Shown: positions 43,766 through 53,502, numbered from the stretch's first letter. The stretch is 64,000 bases of DNA from Alphaproteobacteria bacterium (GCA_009928665.1 SACF01000003.1:1-64000); one strand, 5' to 3'. The notes: generated from the letters alone by a model not told the origin. Translations and numbers: made by a program.

Positions 43766-44503
43766 ATGACCAGAAATCTTCTGTTGATTAGCAACTCAAC
43801 CAATGCAGGTGAGGAATACCTGTTATGGCCCCGGAATTACATCCGTGATTTTTTTAACAGATACAGTGTACAGAAGGCGCTTTTCATTCCTTACGCAGGT
43901 ATTAACCTGACGGGTATCAGCGTTGAAAAATCTTTTGATCTGTATGAAGAAAAGGTTCAGAAAATTTTCGCTGAACTAGGATTCGAGCTGCATTCTATTC
44001 ATCGGGAACCGGATCCGGAAAAGGCAGTCGGCCGGGCCGAAGCGATCGTGATCGGCGGGGGCAACACCTTTCATCTGACGAAGATGATGCATGAATTCGG
44101 CATCATGGAACCGATCCGCCGCAGGGTGCATCAGGGTATTCCGTATGCGGGATGGAGCGCGGGAGCCAACGTGGCATGCCCGACCATGAAAACCACCAAC
44201 GACATGCCTGTAAGTGAACCACCGTCGTTCAGTTGCCTCAATCTGATCCCCTTCCAGATCAACCCGCACTATCTTGACGCGAACCCGGCCGGGCATGCCG
44301 GTGAGACACGGGAACAACGCATCCTCGAATTTCTGCAGGTCAACCGTGAGATTACAGTGGCAGGATTGCGCGAAGGATGCCTGCTTACTGTAAATGATCA
44401 TGCAATGAGCCTGACGGGACCGCGTCGGTTAAGGGTTTTTCGTTATGGGGAGGAACCAAGGGAATATTCGGCTGCCGACAACCTCGATTTTCTGCTGAAG
44501 TGA
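43766..44503 (+). CDS. pepE: Dipeptidase E (aspartyl dipeptidase, S51)
   Basis: 245 aa from the ATG at 43766; the upstream extension would run into the divergent MFS gene and lacks family similarity. Class I glutamine-amidotransferase-like fold. Nucleophile S131 in the elbow AGWSAGANV, H168 in NPHYLDA, and the IVIGGGNTFHL loop at about 94-104 that binds the substrate. PepE cleaves Asp-X dipeptides (alpha-aspartyl bonds) in the cytoplasm. It is divergent from the glucan run and is probably not functionally linked. Confidence 0.9.
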   Translation: MTRNLLLISNSTNAGEEYLLWPRNYIRDFFNRYSVQKALFIPYAGINLTGISVEKSFDLYEEKVQKIFAELGFELHSIHREPDPEKAVGRAEAIVIGGGNTFHLTKMMHEFGIMEPIRRRVHQGIPYAGWSAGANVACPTMKTTNDMPVSEPPSFSCLNLIPFQINPHYLDANPAGHAGETREQRILEFLQVNREITVAGLREGCLLTVNDHAMSLTGPRRLRVFRYGEEPREYSAADNLDFLLK

Positions 44504-44687
44504 TCCTGTCATTTGTACTGATCATATGTAAAAGCAGGAATTCATTGTTTGCTGACCCATCCTGATTTAAGAAAAATCAGATTTCGAAAGAAAATTCAGG
44601 ATTTTTTACCGATGCATGAATCCGTTACCGGGCTTCCCGGATTCGGCGCCGGTTTGCCTTTGGTGACGGGAGGACTGTATACATCAG

Positions 44688-46313
44688 CTATCTTCGGATC
44701 AGTTTCACGGTTCCGGTGATCCTGTCTGCGGAGGTAGCTTTCAGAAAATAGAAACCCGGAGATAAATTCCCGACCGGGAGTCTTACAGTTTGGGAGTTCA
44801 ACTGGTGTGCAAGGAATACCTGGACTCCCTGTGCATTGTAAATAGCGATCTGATCAATCTTTCTGCGGGCTTCGACCGTTACCTGATCAGAACACGGGTT
44901 CGGGAAAACCTTTGTGATCAGGTTTTCAGATTCGCCGATGCCGACGCCGCCGACCGGGGTGGCCGAGACGACCCTGACTGGGATACCGACAGCGGAATCG
45001 GTTTTGGCTGCAACGGGGGTCACCTCAAATACCAGCCATTTGCCAATGTCGAGGGTGTCGATGGTGTAAGTGATTGACTTTGCCGTGTCGATGGCCACCG
45101 GATTGGTTCCCTGAGCGTTATCGCTCCGGTACCACTGGTACAGTGAAATGCCTTCGGGCGCTCCGTTTACATCTTCAAATCCGTAACTGCCGCTCAGGAT
45201 CTCTTTATGGATCAGGAGTCCCTGGATAGCGACATCGAAAGCCCAGGGACGTGTGGGAATATTCGGATTCAGGTCGTTGTAATAACAGTAAAACCGGTTG
45301 GGATTATTTCCGATGGTGTCGTGAAAGGTGTAGCTCCGGTCGGGTTTTCCCGACAGTTCAGCGGTGCTCCAGGACCCGTCGATCCGGAATTTAAACCGGA
45401 GGGGACCTGTTTGGAACCAGGCCGTGTCGAGCATGCATTCGACCGAATAGATGCTGTCGTTTTCAGAATCAAAAAGTACATCGTTTCCACCCTGATTGTT
45501 GAAATTCCCTGCCACATCAACGAATGATGAAGAAGGGTCGAAATGGTGGGCTCCGATGTAATAACCCATGTTACAGACAAAGGTCATGGGTCGTTTGGAG
45601 GGGTTGACGTTGTTGAAATCGTGGAACAGGTTCAGGATGGTATCAGGAACACGAACCATACGGTCCGGTTTGCCCTGAAGCTCCATTCCCGCGGAATCGG
45701 CGTTGATACAGTATTTAAACCGGTGGACGGAAGCCGGTTCCAGGCTGTAAGTTATAGCATATTTCAGGGTGGTATCGACACACTGAAGCGTCCTGAAACC
45801 CCTGCTGTTATTCATGGTCCCTGCAATACAAACAGAATCGGTTACGGGGTTGAACAGCCCCGATTGCGTGGCCCATGTCATATCGACCTGAAAAGTCGTG
45901 TAATTATCAAATTCATCGTTCCACCACGATGAAAGGGTTACCAGTCCTGGCTTTGAAATGAAAGAGCGGTGTACGGTTTCCCACAGGGTATCGTTGATCC
46001 TGAATTTATAACTATAGGCGGTAGCTGAATCGAGTTCATCAAAAAGGGTGGCTGAATAAATGTTTCCCGGCTCCGGGACCAACCGCATCGGTTCAATGCC
46101 GTGATCGAGCACCACGTAAACATAGTCTGAATCGGGATTGAAGATCTGGTGGTCAATAGCATGGGTCATGTTCAACCTGAATTGAACCGACCAGGTGGTG
46201 TCGGTTCCGGCCCATGCCCTGCTGAAAGTTAAACCCGACAGCAGGAGCGAAAAGGACAGGAGGATTACAGGGTGGATCAGGGTACAAAAAAATCGGTTTT
46301 CTCTAAAATTCAT
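44688..46313 (-). CDS. Secreted protein with three glucan-binding-like repeats and T9SS sorting domain
   Basis: 541 aa from the ATG at 46313, 30 nt after a -7 box. A signal peptide ends near SRAWA. Three related beta-domains of about 100 residues follow, each opening with an FxxxM-x(8)-F-D/NP pattern (FRLNMTHAIDHQIFNP, FQVDMTWATQSGLFNP, FVCNMGYYIGAHHFDP). They are similar in plan to starch-binding SusE/SusF-type or CBM modules. The last about 85 residues (TKVFPNPCSDQVTVE... PGFYFLKATSADRITGTVKLIRR) are a type A T9SS sorting domain. The protein should be exported to the surface or medium and hold alpha-glucan there. It lies directly downstream of glgB on the same strand. Confidence 0.8.
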   Translation of the reverse strand: MNFRENRFFCTLIHPVILLSFSLLLSGLTFSRAWAGTDTTWSVQFRLNMTHAIDHQIFNPDSDYVYVVLDHGIEPMRLVPEPGNIYSATLFDELDSATAYSYKFRINDTLWETVHRSFISKPGLVTLSSWWNDEFDNYTTFQVDMTWATQSGLFNPVTDSVCIAGTMNNSRGFRTLQCVDTTLKYAITYSLEPASVHRFKYCINADSAGMELQGKPDRMVRVPDTILNLFHDFNNVNPSKRPMTFVCNMGYYIGAHHFDPSSSFVDVAGNFNNQGGNDVLFDSENDSIYSVECMLDTAWFQTGPLRFKFRIDGSWSTAELSGKPDRSYTFHDTIGNNPNRFYCYYNDLNPNIPTRPWAFDVAIQGLLIHKEILSGSYGFEDVNGAPEGISLYQWYRSDNAQGTNPVAIDTAKSITYTIDTLDIGKWLVFEVTPVAAKTDSAVGIPVRVVSATPVGGVGIGESENLITKVFPNPCSDQVTVEARRKIDQIAIYNAQGVQVFLAHQLNSQTVRLPVGNLSPGFYFLKATSADRITGTVKLIRR

Positions 46314-46343
46314 ATAGGTCAGGATTAACGGCATACCGGGCCG

Positions 46344-46351
46344 CAAAGATA
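46344..46351 (-). promoter_or_regulatory. Promoter -7 box for the secreted three-repeat protein gene
   Basis: TATCTTTG on the minus strand, an exact TAnnTTTG match, 30 nt upstream of the ATG at 46313 and just after the glgB stop. Confidence 0.4.
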
Positions 46352-46363
46352 CATATTTTCAGG

Positions 46364-48394
46364 TCACTGATTAAATCTTACAAACGCAAGTGCAGTCCTG
46401 TTTGGTATATAAATACTCAGGAAATGAATCTTTGTTGATTCATCATAAAGTGTGGTGTAGGTCAGGCTTTCATCCACCCTGCCATGTCCGCCGAACCGGT
46501 GGTTATCGGTATTGAGAACGATCCGGTAGTCGCCTGGCTCGGGAACCGGGAAACGGTAATCGGCCACGGCATTGCAAACATGAAAATTGAAGACGAAGAT
46601 CACCTCCTGCCGCTTGAATATGAGCGTCTGATTTTCCCCGTCCAGGTTCAGAAGATCGCCATAGCCGGTGTCGAACAGGTGATAGTCCTTTACCAGTGTC
46701 AGCATCTCCCGGTCAAAGAGCGAAAGATACCGGTACTTCAGATCCGGATTTTCGATGAGCGACCACTGCCGGCGTGCATACTGAAAACTCCACTGGTTAC
46801 CTTCCCTCGGAAAGTCGATCCAGTCGGGGTGGCCGAATTCGTTGCCCATGAAATTGAGGTACGCCTGACCGCCGGTGGTTATTGTAATGAATCGGATCAT
46901 TTTATGCAAGGCCAAGCCACGGTCGATGATGTAACTCTCATCCCTGTTACTCATCTTAAAATAGATCTCACTTTGCATCAACCGGAATGAGATGGTTTGA
47001 TCGCCAACCAGCGCCTGGTCGTGCGATTCACAATAGGCGACAGTCTTTACTCCGGGGAGCCGGTTGCACATCAATGCCCAGAGTTCGCCGATATCCCAAT
47101 CTTCATCTTTTTTCTCTTTAAGCATTTTGATCCAGTAATCGGGAATGGCCATTCCGAGCCGGTAATCGAATCCGATCCCCCCCTCTCTGATCGGACGGCA
47201 CAATCCCGGCATGCCGGTAACATCTTCAGCAATGGTGAGTGCATGAGGTTTCAGTTTATGGATCAGGGTGTTGGCCAACTGCAGGTAGATCAATGCATCC
47301 CATTCAACTCCGTTTTTGAAGTAACCATCAAGGTCCCAGTGGTCGCGATAACCATGGTCGAAATACATCATGGAGGTGACGCCGTCGAAACGAAACCCGT
47401 CGAAATGGAATTCCTTAAGCCAGAATTTCAGATTTGACAGCAGGAACCGGAGAACTTCTCTTTTCCCGTAATTAAAACATTTGGAATCCCAATGGGGATG
47501 ATTTCCGCGACCACCCGGGTGAAAATACTGATCGTCGGAACCGTCGAACATATTCAATCCTTCATTCGTGTTTTTGGCGGCATGGGAATGGACGAGATCC
47601 ATCAACACGGCGATGCCCTGCTCGTGCGCTTTTTTTACCAGATATTTCAACTCTTCGGGAGTTCCGAATCGTGAGGAGACCGCGAAAAAGCTGGTTACAT
47701 GGTATCCGAAGGAGCCATAATAAGGATGTTCGGCTACAGCCATGAGCTGTATCGCATTGTATCCCGAGTTTTTGATATAGGGTATGATATAATCGGCGAA
47801 CTCGGCGAAGGTCCCGACGCCTTCGCGTTCCTGGGCCATCCCGACATGGCATTCGTAAATGAGCAATTCACGAATTTGCCGGATGTCGAACCGGTCGCCC
47901 TCCCAGTCAAAAGGATGCGGGTTCCAGAATTGGCCTGAGAAATTGACCGATTTCGTATCCTGGATTACACGCCGGATGTAGGCGGGAATCTTTTCATGCC
48001 ATCCGGCTTCGGAGTGTACCAAGATCTTGACCCTGCTTTTGTGAGTAAGGCGATCCCGGTAAAGATCATCGGGAAGAAACAACTCCCATCTGCCATATTT
48101 GTCGGGAGTCAGCCGGTTTGAATAACGCTGCCAGTCGTTGAAATCACCGAAAAGGTAAACATCCTGGGCTTTGGGAGCCCATTCCCTGAAGTACCACCCT
48201 TTGCGTTCAGGATCATAATTAAAACCATAGTATTTATAACCGTTTGCAAACTCTCCGAGAGAATTCCATCCCGCTTCAAGTTCTCCGAGTGTGTTTTGAT
48301 AACGTTCATAACGGGCAATGATATCCTCAGCAGCAGGCGCCAGCCAGGGATCGTTTTTTGCCAGCGCCAATTTTTTCCTTGGTTTTTCTTTCAT
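46364..48394 (-). CDS. glgB: 1,4-alpha-glucan (glycogen) branching enzyme, eukaryote-like type
   Basis: 676 aa from the ATG at 48394; the TTG at 48424 falls in the promoter box and is rejected. An N-terminal CBM48 domain (about 45-145; FNYDPERKGWYFREWAPKAQDVYLFGDFN) precedes a GH13 barrel. Nucleophile D337 in FDGFRFDGVTSMMYFDHG and acid E390 in TIAEDVTGMP; YCESHDQALVG supplies the third acid. This signature is closer to the eukaryotic-type branching enzymes (GH13_8) than to E. coli GlgB. It makes alpha-1,6 branches in cytoplasmic glycogen. It heads a two-gene stretch with the secreted glucan-binding-like protein. Confidence 0.93.
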   Translation of the reverse strand: MKEKPRKKLALAKNDPWLAPAAEDIIARYERYQNTLGELEAGWNSLGEFANGYKYYGFNYDPERKGWYFREWAPKAQDVYLFGDFNDWQRYSNRLTPDKYGRWELFLPDDLYRDRLTHKSRVKILVHSEAGWHEKIPAYIRRVIQDTKSVNFSGQFWNPHPFDWEGDRFDIRQIRELLIYECHVGMAQEREGVGTFAEFADYIIPYIKNSGYNAIQLMAVAEHPYYGSFGYHVTSFFAVSSRFGTPEELKYLVKKAHEQGIAVLMDLVHSHAAKNTNEGLNMFDGSDDQYFHPGGRGNHPHWDSKCFNYGKREVLRFLLSNLKFWLKEFHFDGFRFDGVTSMMYFDHGYRDHWDLDGYFKNGVEWDALIYLQLANTLIHKLKPHALTIAEDVTGMPGLCRPIREGGIGFDYRLGMAIPDYWIKMLKEKKDEDWDIGELWALMCNRLPGVKTVAYCESHDQALVGDQTISFRLMQSEIYFKMSNRDESYIIDRGLALHKMIRFITITTGGQAYLNFMGNEFGHPDWIDFPREGNQWSFQYARRQWSLIENPDLKYRYLSLFDREMLTLVKDYHLFDTGYGDLLNLDGENQTLIFKRQEVIFVFNFHVCNAVADYRFPVPEPGDYRIVLNTDNHRFGGHGRVDESLTYTTLYDESTKIHFLSIYIPNRTALAFVRFNQ

Positions 48395-48421
48395 GATTTC
48401 GATGTTGGACTCCAATTCCGA

Positions 48422-48429
48422 CAAATTTA
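48422..48429 (-). promoter_or_regulatory. Promoter -7 box for glgB
   Basis: TAAATTTG on the minus strand, an exact TAnnTTTG match, 27 nt upstream of the ATG at 48394. It overlaps the alternative TTG start at 48424, which supports the ATG. Confidence 0.5.
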
Positions 48430-48471
48430 TTAATTATTCCTTCGATGCGTCCGATGATCCTAATTTCTTTA

Positions 48472-48479
48472 TATTTTTG
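48472..48479 (+). promoter_or_regulatory. Promoter -7 box for the hybrid histidine kinase
   Basis: TATTTTTG, an exact TAnnTTTG match, 28 nt upstream of the ATG at 48508. It rules out the TTG at 48481 as the start. Confidence 0.5.
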
Positions 48480-48507
48480 ATTGTCGCATTTCAACCGGTT
48501 TACTATC

Positions 48508-51500
48508 ATGGAAAGAGCCCATCATCACCATCTGTTTCCCTACCGTGCCATTATCGTTTTCAGTTTGATTGTACTGGCTCTGTTCCTGGCCGGTCATTAT
48601 TATTTCACAACGGAAAAGAGGCAGATCAGCATTGACCAGCAGAACCAGGTCGCCGCTTTGACCGGGATCAAAGTTGGTCAGATCTCAGCCTGGCTAATGG
48701 AGCGAAAGGCCGAAGGGATCTTTCTTGCCTCTCATCCCGATTTTATCAGATTGATGAAATCACTTACTACAAATCCGCACCGGGAGCGCATCAGGGAGGA
48801 GATTTCACGCTGGCTTGCCACGATAATAAAGAATCACGATTACCAGGAGATCCTGATTTACAATCAAAAGGGTGACCCATTGTTATTGATCAACGACAGC
48901 GGTTATTCTGTAACAGGGGGAATTCCGGCAATGAAGATGACTGACGGGATATTCCCCGATTCAATAACCTGCCTGGAACATTGTTCCGGAGGGTCCGTTC
49001 CGAAGTTCTGTCTCGAATTCGTTGTTCCGGTGAAAGATAACCTGAAACCAGTTGCATTGGTGGTACTCCGTATGGATGCAGAAATATATTTTACTTCCAT
49101 TTTCAAGGAATGGCCATATCAGACCAGTTCCGGTGAAAGTCTTCTCTCCTGGATGACCAGCGATTCGGTTCAGTATCTTTTTGGCAGTAGCGGTCGTATC
49201 AAGGTCCAATCTTCCCACCGGAAATCGGAAATGGATGCGCTCTCGCGCAAAGTTATGGAATCCGGAACCATGGCAATGATTGAAGCTGCCGATTACCGGG
49301 GTGTCGACGTTATGGCCAATGCACGTCAGGTGCCGGGAACCTCCTGGAAAATGATATCCAAGATCGACACCGATGAGATTTATGCACCGATGAAACGGAA
49401 AGCCGTCTCAGTGATTGTTTACCTGGCGGGAATGCTTGCCGTGGTGTTTATCTCACTGGCTTTGATTTGGAAAAACCAGCAAGTGGTACATTTCCGCAAG
49501 CAACTCGAGTATCAGTCAATGAACATCAAGGCCGAGGAGCGGATCAGGTTCATGAATGCTTTGCTCGAAGAGGTCAACGATGCCATCATTACCTTTGACA
49601 AGGATCTGATCATCCAAAGTTGGAACAAAGGCGCCGAGAAAATTTACGGCTGGAAATCGGAGGAGGTAGTGGGTAAATACGGGGGAGGTTCACTCCGTGT
49701 TGATTTTCCGGGTAACACCCGTGAATCGATATTCAGGGAACTGGATGAAAAGGGATTCTGGAAGGGTGAAGTTGTCCATAAGCGTAAAGACGGTTCTACC
49801 GCTTATTTGCTGTCATCCACCTCCCATCTGAAGGATGAAGCAGGGAATGTACTTGGCATAATCACCATCAATAAAGATATTTCAGAGGTTGTGCAGTCGG
49901 AAAAGGTTAAGAATGCGGTGTACCGGATCTCCGAACTTGCGATAACATCGCGGACACTTGATGAGATGTACGCTGCCATTCATGTAGTCATCGGTGAACT
50001 CATGGATGCCCGGAATCTTTTTATTGCCCTGAGGGAAGGTCTTGATCTGATCTCTTTCCCCTATTTTGTTGATGAGAAGGATTCCAAACCGGAGCCACAG
50101 GTCATGGGTAACGGACTCACCGAATATGTAATCCGTACCGGCAAACCCCTTCTCGCCAAACCGGAGGATATCGCCTATTTCACCAACCGGGAGATCATCG
50201 ACATGGTGGGACCTGTGGCCATCGACTGGATCGGGATACCGCTTAAAATTGAGAAGGAGACCATCGGAGTGCTGGTGGTACAGAGCTATGACCCGGCCAT
50301 CCGGTATGGTGACCGGGAGAAGGATATCCTTGCATTTGTCTCTGAACAAATCGCACTCTCGATCCACAGGAAGAAGATACAGCAGGAACTGATTGAAGCA
50401 AAACAAAAGGCTGAAGTTTCCAACAAGCTTACGTCGGCGCTGCTTTCCAATATGAACCATGAACTGCGCACCCCGATGAACGGCATCCTCGGCTTCGCTG
50501 AAATCCTGATGCATGAATTAAAAGATGAGGATTCACGGTCGAAAGCAGAGAATATCCTCGTTTCAGGCCGGCGGTTAATGGATACCCTCGATGCGATCAT
50601 GGACCTTTCTTATCTGCAGTCGCACGAGGTAGCACGAAAGTTTCAGCCGGTGTTTGTAGGACCGATCCTGTCAAAAGTCATTAAAAGTTATGAACAACCG
50701 CTCAGGCGTAAACACCTTAAACTCCACATCGACATTCAGGAAAACCTGGCCATTCTCGGAGATGAACACCTTTTCCAGCATCTTTTACGGAACCTGGTCG
50801 ATAATGCAGTGAAATACACCGATCAGGGTAGCATCACCATCAAGGCCGCCCTGGTTACGCAGGATGACAAGCAGCAGGTCATGCTGACCATCAAAGATAC
50901 TGGAATGGGAATCTCGAAGGAGAACTATGCCATGATCTTTGAGGCATTCCGGCAGGTCAGTGAAGGATACGGGAGGAAATTCGAGGGAAGCGGCCTGGGG
51001 CTCACCATTTCGAAACGTATTCTGGAACTGTTGAAAGGTGAAATTTCCCTGGTCAGTGACGTGGGGCAGGGCTCTGAGTTCACTATTTTACTTCCTTCGG
51101 CTCAGACCGTTCCGGTGGAGGTGCCTTCTGCCGGTATCGACCTTCCCCGGCCGGAGGGGGCAGTCACAGGGCTGCATAAACTCCCCGATGTTTTAATCGT
51201 TGAGGATAACCTCGTCAACATTCAGTTGCTGATGATCTATATCAAAGACCTGTGCAACATCTACACGACCCTCGACGCCAAGTCGGCTATTCAGCTTACG
51301 CGGGAACGGAAATTTGACGCCATTTTAATGGATATCAACCTGGGACCCGGGCTCGACGGTATACAGGCTATGCTTGAAATCCGCAAACGACCCGATTACC
51401 AAGATGTTCCAATACTCGCAGTGACCGGTTACGCTTCCATCGGTGACCGGGAAAGGTTACTTTCGCTGGGATTTAACGGTTACCTGCCGAAGCCTTACGA

Positions 51501-51543
51501 TCGTGAAGCAATAGCAGTAGCGCTGCACGGTATTTTCGGGTAA
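48508..51543 (+). CDS. Membrane-bound hybrid sensor histidine kinase/response regulator
   Basis: 1011 aa from the ATG at 48508. Order: TM1 (about 13-33), a periplasmic Cache-like sensor domain (about 35-295), TM2 (about 299-321), PAS (350-460), GAF (476-621), HisKA with phospho-His H651 in SNMNHELRTPMNG, then HATPase_c (LVDNAVKYTD; DTGMGISKENYAMIFEAFRQ; GSGLGLTISK). A C-terminal receiver follows, with acceptor Asp in AILMDINLGPGLDG and KPYD near the end. It senses a periplasmic ligand and relays phosphate through its own receiver. No separate output regulator is adjacent, and it is divergent from glgB, so a link with glucan metabolism is possible but unproven. Confidence 0.92.
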   Translation: MERAHHHHLFPYRAIIVFSLIVLALFLAGHYYFTTEKRQISIDQQNQVAALTGIKVGQISAWLMERKAEGIFLASHPDFIRLMKSLTTNPHRERIREEISRWLATIIKNHDYQEILIYNQKGDPLLLINDSGYSVTGGIPAMKMTDGIFPDSITCLEHCSGGSVPKFCLEFVVPVKDNLKPVALVVLRMDAEIYFTSIFKEWPYQTSSGESLLSWMTSDSVQYLFGSSGRIKVQSSHRKSEMDALSRKVMESGTMAMIEAADYRGVDVMANARQVPGTSWKMISKIDTDEIYAPMKRKAVSVIVYLAGMLAVVFISLALIWKNQQVVHFRKQLEYQSMNIKAEERIRFMNALLEEVNDAIITFDKDLIIQSWNKGAEKIYGWKSEEVVGKYGGGSLRVDFPGNTRESIFRELDEKGFWKGEVVHKRKDGSTAYLLSSTSHLKDEAGNVLGIITINKDISEVVQSEKVKNAVYRISELAITSRTLDEMYAAIHVVIGELMDARNLFIALREGLDLISFPYFVDEKDSKPEPQVMGNGLTEYVIRTGKPLLAKPEDIAYFTNREIIDMVGPVAIDWIGIPLKIEKETIGVLVVQSYDPAIRYGDREKDILAFVSEQIALSIHRKKIQQELIEAKQKAEVSNKLTSALLSNMNHELRTPMNGILGFAEILMHELKDEDSRSKAENILVSGRRLMDTLDAIMDLSYLQSHEVARKFQPVFVGPILSKVIKSYEQPLRRKHLKLHIDIQENLAILGDEHLFQHLLRNLVDNAVKYTDQGSITIKAALVTQDDKQQVMLTIKDTGMGISKENYAMIFEAFRQVSEGYGRKFEGSGLGLTISKRILELLKGEISLVSDVGQGSEFTILLPSAQTVPVEVPSAGIDLPRPEGAVTGLHKLPDVLIVEDNLVNIQLLMIYIKDLCNIYTTLDAKSAIQLTRERKFDAILMDINLGPGLDGIQAMLEIRKRPDYQDVPILAVTGYASIGDRERLLSLGFNGYLPKPYDREAIAVALHGIFG

Positions 51544-51595
51544 AGAAGGGAGAAGTTTATCTTTTCCCCTTGAAAATTCAGAGAAAACTTAAAAA

Positions 51596-51634
51596 TTAAA
51601 AGCCGGAAACATGGATATCGTTTCCGGCTTTTAA
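51596..51634. terminator. Bidirectional intrinsic terminator
   Basis: A perfect 15-bp stem (51596-51610 with 51620-51634, core GCCGGAAAC/GTTTCCGGC) has A/T-rich outer ends, giving a T-tract on both strands. It lies between the convergent kinase gene and the 90-aa gene. Confidence 0.85.
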
Positions 51635-51650
51635 TATATCCACCTGGTTC

Positions 51651-51923
51651 TCAAGCCAGCAGGGCAATTGCGGCAATGATGGCGATCACGATGGGAGCGA
51701 TGATTAGCACCGATTTCCGGTCCCGGGCAATATTGGAGTTCATTAACCGGATCTGGGAAAGGCACATATCGTTACCCGGGTGATAATTCAACGCGGCTTT
51801 GTACTCTTCCCGGGCCGATCGGAATAGTTCAATTTTAATAAAATGACCTGCCCGTTCGACATGTTCCCTGAATTTCAGTTCCTCATGAGATAGATGTTCG
51901 TTTTCGTCGTGGTGATGTCCCAT
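51651..51923 (-). CDS. Small C-terminally anchored membrane protein
   Basis: 90 aa. A His/Glu-rich N-terminus (GHHHDENEHLSHEE) might bind metal. A helical middle with one TPR-like helix pair (IKIELFRSAREEYKAALNYHPG) is followed by a C-terminal transmembrane helix (KSVLIIAPIVIAIIAAIALLA). It begins 1 bp after the stop of the DUF3078 gene, so the two are co-expressed. Function unknown. Confidence 0.7.
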   Translation of the reverse strand: MGHHHDENEHLSHEELKFREHVERAGHFIKIELFRSAREEYKAALNYHPGNDMCLSQIRLMNSNIARDRKSVLIIAPIVIAIIAAIALLA

Positions 51924-51924
51924 A

Positions 51925-52866
51925 TCAGTTGAGTTTATAAGTGAGACCTACTCCGAGCAATTCCTTGAATTGTGTTCTCGGGCCGGCTGGTTCGGTGGGA
52001 TCCGTCTGGATCATGATGTCGTTGTCGTAAATCAGCTGTGTCTGGATCGAAGCCGAAAGCCATTTATTGACCTTCAGGCTGAGCAACAGGTTCCAATTCA
52101 CATCGATGTTACCGAATTCATGAAAATAATCGGTAAAAAGTTCGAGGGTGGAAGCAAGGTTAACATTTTTTGCAATGTCCTTGTTGAGATCGGCACGAAG
52201 ATAAGGACCGAATTCAGCCCTGGTCTTCTTTCCCGGATCCACTCCGAATGCGCCCTGATCGGCAAGTTTCTGGTCATTCACAAAGGTTACCCGTCCAGAG
52301 GAGGGGGAGAGAAAGGCGTAGAACCAACCGGCGGGGGTGTAGGTGATACCCGGACCGAAAACCAGGTACCCCGGCGCCAGGAACTTCGAGATCACCGTGC
52401 TGTCGTCGGGGTAATTGTAGCCCTTGTCAAATTGTGTACGGAAATTAGCCAGCACCGAGAAGTACCATTTCTTGTTCCGGTGAATTTCGTAACCGTAAGC
52501 GGTGGTGATCTCAATTTTATCGTTTGTCTTGTTGAATGTGGCCTCGCCTCCTTTGCCCAGAATATTGAATCCGTAACCCAGGTCAACGGTGTTGGACCAG
52601 GCGTGTTTTCCTTTTTTATAGTTGGCTTTAAAATTGATCCAGGCGACCAGTCCTATCGAGTTTTGACCTCCCGATGCCCAGTTGGAGAACGCAGCCTGAG
52701 AAAATTGCAAAGATCCCGATCCTTGTATTAACCAGTGCTTTGGCGCTGTGTCGGCCGGAGCCGCTTCTTTGACCGCATCTTTCGCTTTGGCAACTTTCTC
52801 GATTTCCTGGGCTACAACAGTCCCTGTAATGAACAGCGTAATTAATACGACTATAACTTTTTTCAT
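51925..52866 (-). CDS. DUF3078 family outer-envelope protein
   Basis: 313 aa. Signal peptide (KKVIVVLITLFITGTVVAQ). The mature part has the DUF3078 opening (HWLIQGSGSLQFSQAAFSNWASGGQNSIGLVAWINF) and then alternating amphipathic strands up to the C-terminus (LLGVGLTYKLN), consistent with an outer-membrane barrel. This family is specific to Bacteroidota and has no known substrate. It is followed immediately by the 90-aa membrane-protein gene. An Ala-rich, charged linker (EKVAKAKDAVKEAAPADTAP) separates signal and barrel. Confidence 0.85.
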   Translation of the reverse strand: MKKVIVVLITLFITGTVVAQEIEKVAKAKDAVKEAAPADTAPKHWLIQGSGSLQFSQAAFSNWASGGQNSIGLVAWINFKANYKKGKHAWSNTVDLGYGFNILGKGGEATFNKTNDKIEITTAYGYEIHRNKKWYFSVLANFRTQFDKGYNYPDDSTVISKFLAPGYLVFGPGITYTPAGWFYAFLSPSSGRVTFVNDQKLADQGAFGVDPGKKTRAEFGPYLRADLNKDIAKNVNLASTLELFTDYFHEFGNIDVNWNLLLSLKVNKWLSASIQTQLIYDNDIMIQTDPTEPAGPRTQFKELLGVGLTYKLN

Positions 52867-53033
52867 GTCTTCAGTTTTTTCAAATGTTTCCTGGTTATAT
52901 GATTCCTGGTTAAAAATACATGTCTGATAATCCGGGAAATAATACGATCAGTAAGGATCTGCGATACCCAAAGCTCATACCCGGTCGCAGATTTCCTTCC
53001 ATTTCACGGGTTGGTGGAGTGTTCCGCGCCCTA

Positions 53034-53477
53034 TCAGGATCCGGAACTGTTTTTCTTCAGGAGATCCCTGATCTCGGTAAGCAGTTCCTGGTCTTTGGTC
53101 GGCGCCGGAGGAGCAGCAGGGGTTGCGGGGGCTTCCTCGGCCTTTCTCTTTGACATGTTTATGCCTTTGATCAGCATGAAGATTGCAAATGCAATGATCA
53201 GAAAATCGACGATCGCCTGGACGAACATGCCGATATTCATGGTTACGGCTGCCGTGGTAACCGCGCCGGTGACGGGATCGTGGACGGCGTCTTTCAGGTT
53301 AATCACGATCTCTTTAAAATCAATCCCGCCGACCAGCATACCGATCGGAGGCATGATGACATCATTGACAAGTGATGCAATGATTTTCCCGAAGGCGGCT
53401 CCAATAATGATACCCACGGCGAGGTCAATCACGTTGCCTTTCATGGCAAATTCCTTGAATTCCTTGAAGATTTTCAT
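53034..53477 (-). CDS. mscL: Large-conductance mechanosensitive channel MscL
   Basis: 147 aa. Family N-terminus [28 protein letters not shown] (TM1 at about 16-40), a periplasmic loop, TM2 (about 80-105) and a cytosolic C-terminus. The C-terminal tail has an Ala/Pro-rich insertion ([17 protein letters not shown]) before the final LLTEIRDLL helix bundle. It forms a pentameric pore that opens on osmotic downshock. Single gene with its own -7 box at 53503-53510. Confidence 0.95.
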   Translation of the reverse strand: MKIFKEFKEFAMKGNVIDLAVGIIIGAAFGKIIASLVNDVIMPPIGMLVGGIDFKEIVINLKDAVHDPVTGAVTTAAVTMNIGMFVQAIVDFLIIAFAIFMLIKGINMSKRKAEEAPATPAAPPAPTKDQELLTEIRDLLKKNSSGS

Positions 53478-53502
53478 GATGATTTTTTTAGGGATTACAC
53501 AA

